This document shows positions 6,257 through 8,169 of a stretch of 8,169 nt of DNA, piece after piece. Positions within the stretch are counted from its first letter, which is position 1. Every line of letters starts with the position of its first letter. Origin of the DNA: DATIHQ01 sp035480535 (GTDB lineage Bacteria > Chlamydiota > Chlamydiia > Chlamydiales > SM23-39); NCBI GenBank assembly GCA_035480535.1, contig DATIHQ010000117.1, positions 1-8,169 of the forward strand, given 5' to 3'. Position numbers and translations under genes: made by a program. The notes under the pieces are model-generated. The model searched no databases. It saw only the letters and a list, made by a program, of their open reading frames with translations, and was not told the origin of the DNA.

Positions 6257-6720
6257 ATGGTTATTGTCCCAATTACCAGAGAAAACGCAGCTATCTTCGA
6301 TGTCTTTGTTCAAGATTATGAGGCTGAATTCTCAGCGATCACTAATAAGGAGCCTGGTTCAGACGGATGTTTTACCTTGGAGGCGACCTGGGGGGGGGCT
6401 TTAAGGGATTTTACTTATTTATTAAAGACAAGCCTGCGGGATTTGTGATTGTAGGAACGGTGGATGGCCGCTCCGATATCACTGAATTTTATATTCTCCC
6501 TTGCTATCGAAAATTGGGGTTGGGGAAGGCACTTGCTTTCGAGATTTTTGATCGCTTTCCTGGTCCCTGGCAAGTGCGCCAAATCGAAGGAGCCAAAGAT
6601 GCCAAAATTTTCTGGCATCGAACAATCGATGCCTATACTCACGGGCATTTCACTGAAGATCAAGTGGATGATCCATATTGGGGAATCGTTACACGTCAAT
6701 TATTTACTTCAAGAAATTAA
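6257..6720 (+). pseudogene. GNAT-family N-acetyltransferase, frame broken at a G9 tract
   Basis: GNAT enzymes transfer an acetyl group from acetyl-CoA to an amine. Two frames together give one protein of about 154 residues. The first 47 codons (MVIVPITRENAAIFDVF... to TWGG) are read from ATG 6257. The rest (FKGFYLFIKDKPAGFVIVG...) is two frames away and runs to the TAA at 6718-6720. The switch falls in nine consecutive G at 6390-6398; ten or seven G would join the frames. The acetyl-CoA-binding motif A is present (YRKLGLGKALA, an RxxGxG loop), as is the late AKIFWHRTI segment. As written, the upstream frame ends at 6448 (63 residues). ATG 6367 could start a 117-residue C-terminal piece. I see no ribosome-binding site at 6257. 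Substrate unknown. The break may be decay, a switchable tract or a sequencing error. Confidence 0.75.
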
Positions 6721-6757
6721 CTCAGAAAAGTTATCATGCTTGCTCGTTTAATAAAAT

Positions 6758-6762
6758 AGGAG
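6758..6762 (+). promoter_or_regulatory. Ribosome-binding site of the cupin-like gene
   Basis: AGGAG lies 6 bases before ATG 6769 and fixes that start. No convincing promoter is visible in the 48 bases after the acetyltransferase stop. Confidence 0.7.
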
Positions 6763-6768
6763 CGAGTT

Positions 6769-7104
6769 ATGAGAAAGCTTGTTGTTGCGATGGTTTGTGT
6801 GAGTGGAGTTTGGGGAGTTGAGAGCGAGATGCAGTTTGAGAATGAGCAGGTTCGGGTGTTTAAGGTGAAGATTGAGGCTCATGAAGAGTTGGGATTGCAT
6901 CGGGATGAGTTTCCACAGGTGGTGGTGGCTTTGAGGGGAGGGACGATGACGCGGATTGAGGGGGATGGATCGATGGTGGATGTGGAATTTCCAAAGGGAG
7001 AGGCTGTGTTTAGGGATGCTGATCCGGTTGGGCAGTTGCATAGAAGCGTGAATGGGACGTGCAAGCCGATGGAATTGGTGATTGTGCAACTTAAGGGTAA
7101 GTAA
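6769..7104 (+). CDS. Small exported cupin-like protein
   Basis: The protein has 111 residues. Residues 1-16 (MRKLVVAMVCVSGVWG) look like a cleavable signal peptide, so it probably acts in the periplasm or outside. The rest fits a single cupin beta-barrel. EQVRVFKVKIEAHEELGLHRDE resembles the first strands with H44, followed by VVVALRGG. FPKGEAVF (74-81) and HRSVN (91-95) match the second cupin motif, P-x-G ... H-x3-N. The first motif has one histidine instead of the usual pair, so metal binding is uncertain. No substrate can be named. The coding strand is unusually rich in G and poor in C. The gene overlaps the convergent glycosyltransferase gene by 14 bases. Confidence 0.7.
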   Translation: MRKLVVAMVCVSGVWGVESEMQFENEQVRVFKVKIEAHEELGLHRDEFPQVVVALRGGTMTRIEGDGSMVDVEFPKGEAVFRDADPVGQLHRSVNGTCKPMELVIVQLKGK

Positions 7105-8169
7105 AGTCTTTGGGGAGGTTGGCGTGGAGCTGGGCGCGGGCTGCTGTGGCTTCGGGATGTTTCCCGAGGAGATGGGCGGAGTGGGCGAATTCGGCTAGGA
7201 GGGCGTGGTCGTAGATGTCGTGTTCTACGACGACGTCGTCGTGTGGATAGGGAAGGGTGAGGGCGTGCTTTGAGATTAGGTAGGCGAGAAGGTGGTTGTG
7301 TTTCTTGCGGTAGAGGATGGCGATGCGGTAGAGGGGCTCGGCGCGGGTGGGGCGGAAATGATAGGCGTTGAGGTAGGATTGGATGGCGAGTTCGGTGTGG
7401 GTGAGTTCTTGGATGATTCCGATCATGTAGAGTGTGAGATAGGTTTCTTGGACGTCGGGGCTGGGGAGTTGGGAACGGCGGATGTAGTTTTTGAGGGCGA
7501 GATCGAATTTGCCGGCGTTTAGGTAGCTTTGCGCGAGATAAAAGACGTTGCGGCTATTTGTGGGATCTTTTTCAAGGGCTTTTTCGAGCACTTGAGCATC
7601 TTTTAGAAAGTGGGTTGGATCGCGGGCGCGGGCGCCTTGGGAGGCGTTGCATATGTTGAGGAGTCCTTTTAGGGTTTCGCGGGTTGCGGCGGTGGGACAG
7701 GAGAGATTTTCATGGAGAATTCCTTCCCATTTCCAATCGAGGCGGGTGTCGATGAGTCCGATTCTTTTGAAATCTAATTGTCCGAGTTGTCTGACTGTAA
7801 AGAAGTAAAAATCTTTGTCTAGAGTTGGCAGGGTGAAGTCGGGAGAGTAGTGGAGGCTTTCATCTGCGTCGATGAGGAGGAGATAGTCGGCTTTGTTCTT
7901 GGCTAGGGCGAGCGCTTCATTTCTGTTATGGGCAAAGTCAACCCAGGGGCGCTCGTGGAGCTCGCCGGGGATGTCGTGGAGGAATTTCTTGATTGTTTCT
8001 TGTGTGCCATCTGTCGATCCAGTGTCGACAATGACCCAATAATCGATGAGGTGTTTGAGAGATCCGAGACATGTTTCAATGACGGGACTTTCATTCTTGA
8101 CGATCATGTTTAGACAGATCGTTTTTGGTTGGGCGGTGAGGTTGAAGATGAGAAGGAGGAGGGCAATCG
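7091..8169 (-). CDS. GT2-family glycosyltransferase with TPR repeats and a signal-like N-terminus (5' end outside window)
   Basis: The reading frame is open to the window edge and ends with TAA at 7093-7091. The GT-A domain starts with TICLNMIVKNESPVIETCL, then VDTGSTDGT and the nucleotide-sugar/metal-binding DAD (LLLIDADES). WEGILHEN follows, a conserved element of the TPR-bearing GT2 group. Two or more TPR-like helical pairs come next (KDAQVLEKALEKDPTN..., VFYLAQSYLNAGKFDLALKNY, AIQSYLNAYHFRPTRAEPLYRIAILY). An ATG at 8107 exists, but homology begins before it. Codons upstream to the edge read IALLLLIFNLTAQPK, a hydrophobic signal-peptide core, so the true start is outside the window. The likely role is transfer of a sugar from a nucleotide sugar to a protein or glycan; the acceptor is unknown. 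The coding strand is rich in C and poor in G. Confidence 0.85.
   Translation of the reverse strand, partial: IALLLLIFNLTAQPKTICLNMIVKNESPVIETCLGSLKHLIDYWVIVDTGSTDGTQETIKKFLHDIPGELHERPWVDFAHNRNEALALAKNKADYLLLIDADESLHYSPDFTLPTLDKDFYFFTVRQLGQLDFKRIGLIDTRLDWKWEGILHENLSCPTAATRETLKGLLNICNASQGARARDPTHFLKDAQVLEKALEKDPTNSRNVFYLAQSYLNAGKFDLALKNYIRRSQLPSPDVQETYLTLYMIGIIQELTHTELAIQSYLNAYHFRPTRAEPLYRIAILYRKKHNHLLAYLISKHALTLPYPHDDVVVEHDIYDHALLAEFAHSAHLLGKHPEATAARAQLHANLPKDFTYP

Noticed and set aside
6020..6321. Short plus-strand frames across the hairpin region
   Set aside because: Their translations change character across repeats and hairpins, they lack ribosome-binding sites, and they overlap the acetyltransferase start in another frame.
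6748..7089. His/Asn/Pro-rich minus-strand frame of 113 codons
   Set aside because: It is antisense to the cupin gene, which has a good ribosome-binding site and signal peptide; the odd composition comes from the strand skew.
7227..7242. Perfect 16-base palindrome ACGACGACGTCGTCGT
   Set aside because: It lies inside the glycosyltransferase gene and is explained by Asp and Val codons in a row (DDVVV); there is no sign of an operator.
7292..7522. Plus-strand Gly/Val-rich frame of 76 codons
   Set aside because: It is antisense to the TPR part of the glycosyltransferase, and its composition again reflects the G-rich strand.
1..8169. CRISPR array, insertion sequence or rRNA genes
   Set aside because: No regularly spaced repeats, transposase or integrase motifs, or rRNA sequence were seen.

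Overview
The window looks like the chromosome of a Chlamydiae bacterium, probably an environmental (Parachlamydiales-type) member rather than a classical pathogen. The evidence is a PBP2-type penicillin-binding protein of about 1050 residues with a large internal insertion, followed divergently by rpsB, tsf and frr in the chlamydial order. The EF-Ts has the length and ends I recall for chlamydial EF-Ts. Base composition is moderate in GC. I cannot assign a genus from the sequence alone.

Layout. 1-159: the 3' end of a nucleotide-sugar epimerase/decarboxylase gene (+). 167-196: a hairpin between converging genes. 196-3357: pbp2 (-). 3358-3442: a divergent spacer. 3443-3513: tRNA-Gly(TCC). 3540-5752: rpsB, tsf and frr as a tight operon (+). 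5806-5880: tRNA-Glu(TTC). 5926-5997: tRNA-Lys(TTT). 5998-6256: a non-coding stretch with four hairpins, bounded by an exact 20-bp duplication of the tRNA-Lys 3' end. 6257-6720: a GNAT acetyltransferase gene whose frame breaks at a run of nine G. 6769-7104: a small exported cupin-like protein (+). 7091-8169: a GT2/TPR glycosyltransferase with a signal-like N-terminus (-), overlapping the cupin gene tail to tail and running off the window.

The left and middle parts are core: peptidoglycan synthesis (PBP2) and translation (S2, EF-Ts, ribosome recycling factor, three tRNAs). The right part, beyond the tRNA genes, is accessory. It has tRNA-derived repeats, a broken or switchable gene, and two genes of envelope or secreted character in a block with strong G-over-C skew on the + strand whatever the coding direction.

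Main points to follow up: (1) the tRNA-Lys-bounded, hairpin-rich 205-bp unit, which could be a tiny mobile element, an integration scar or a structured RNA; (2) the G9 tract splitting the acetyltransferase, which could be phase variation, decay or a sequencing error; (3) the absence of pyrH between tsf and frr, where classical Chlamydia carry it; (4) the abrupt change in strand composition near 6770.
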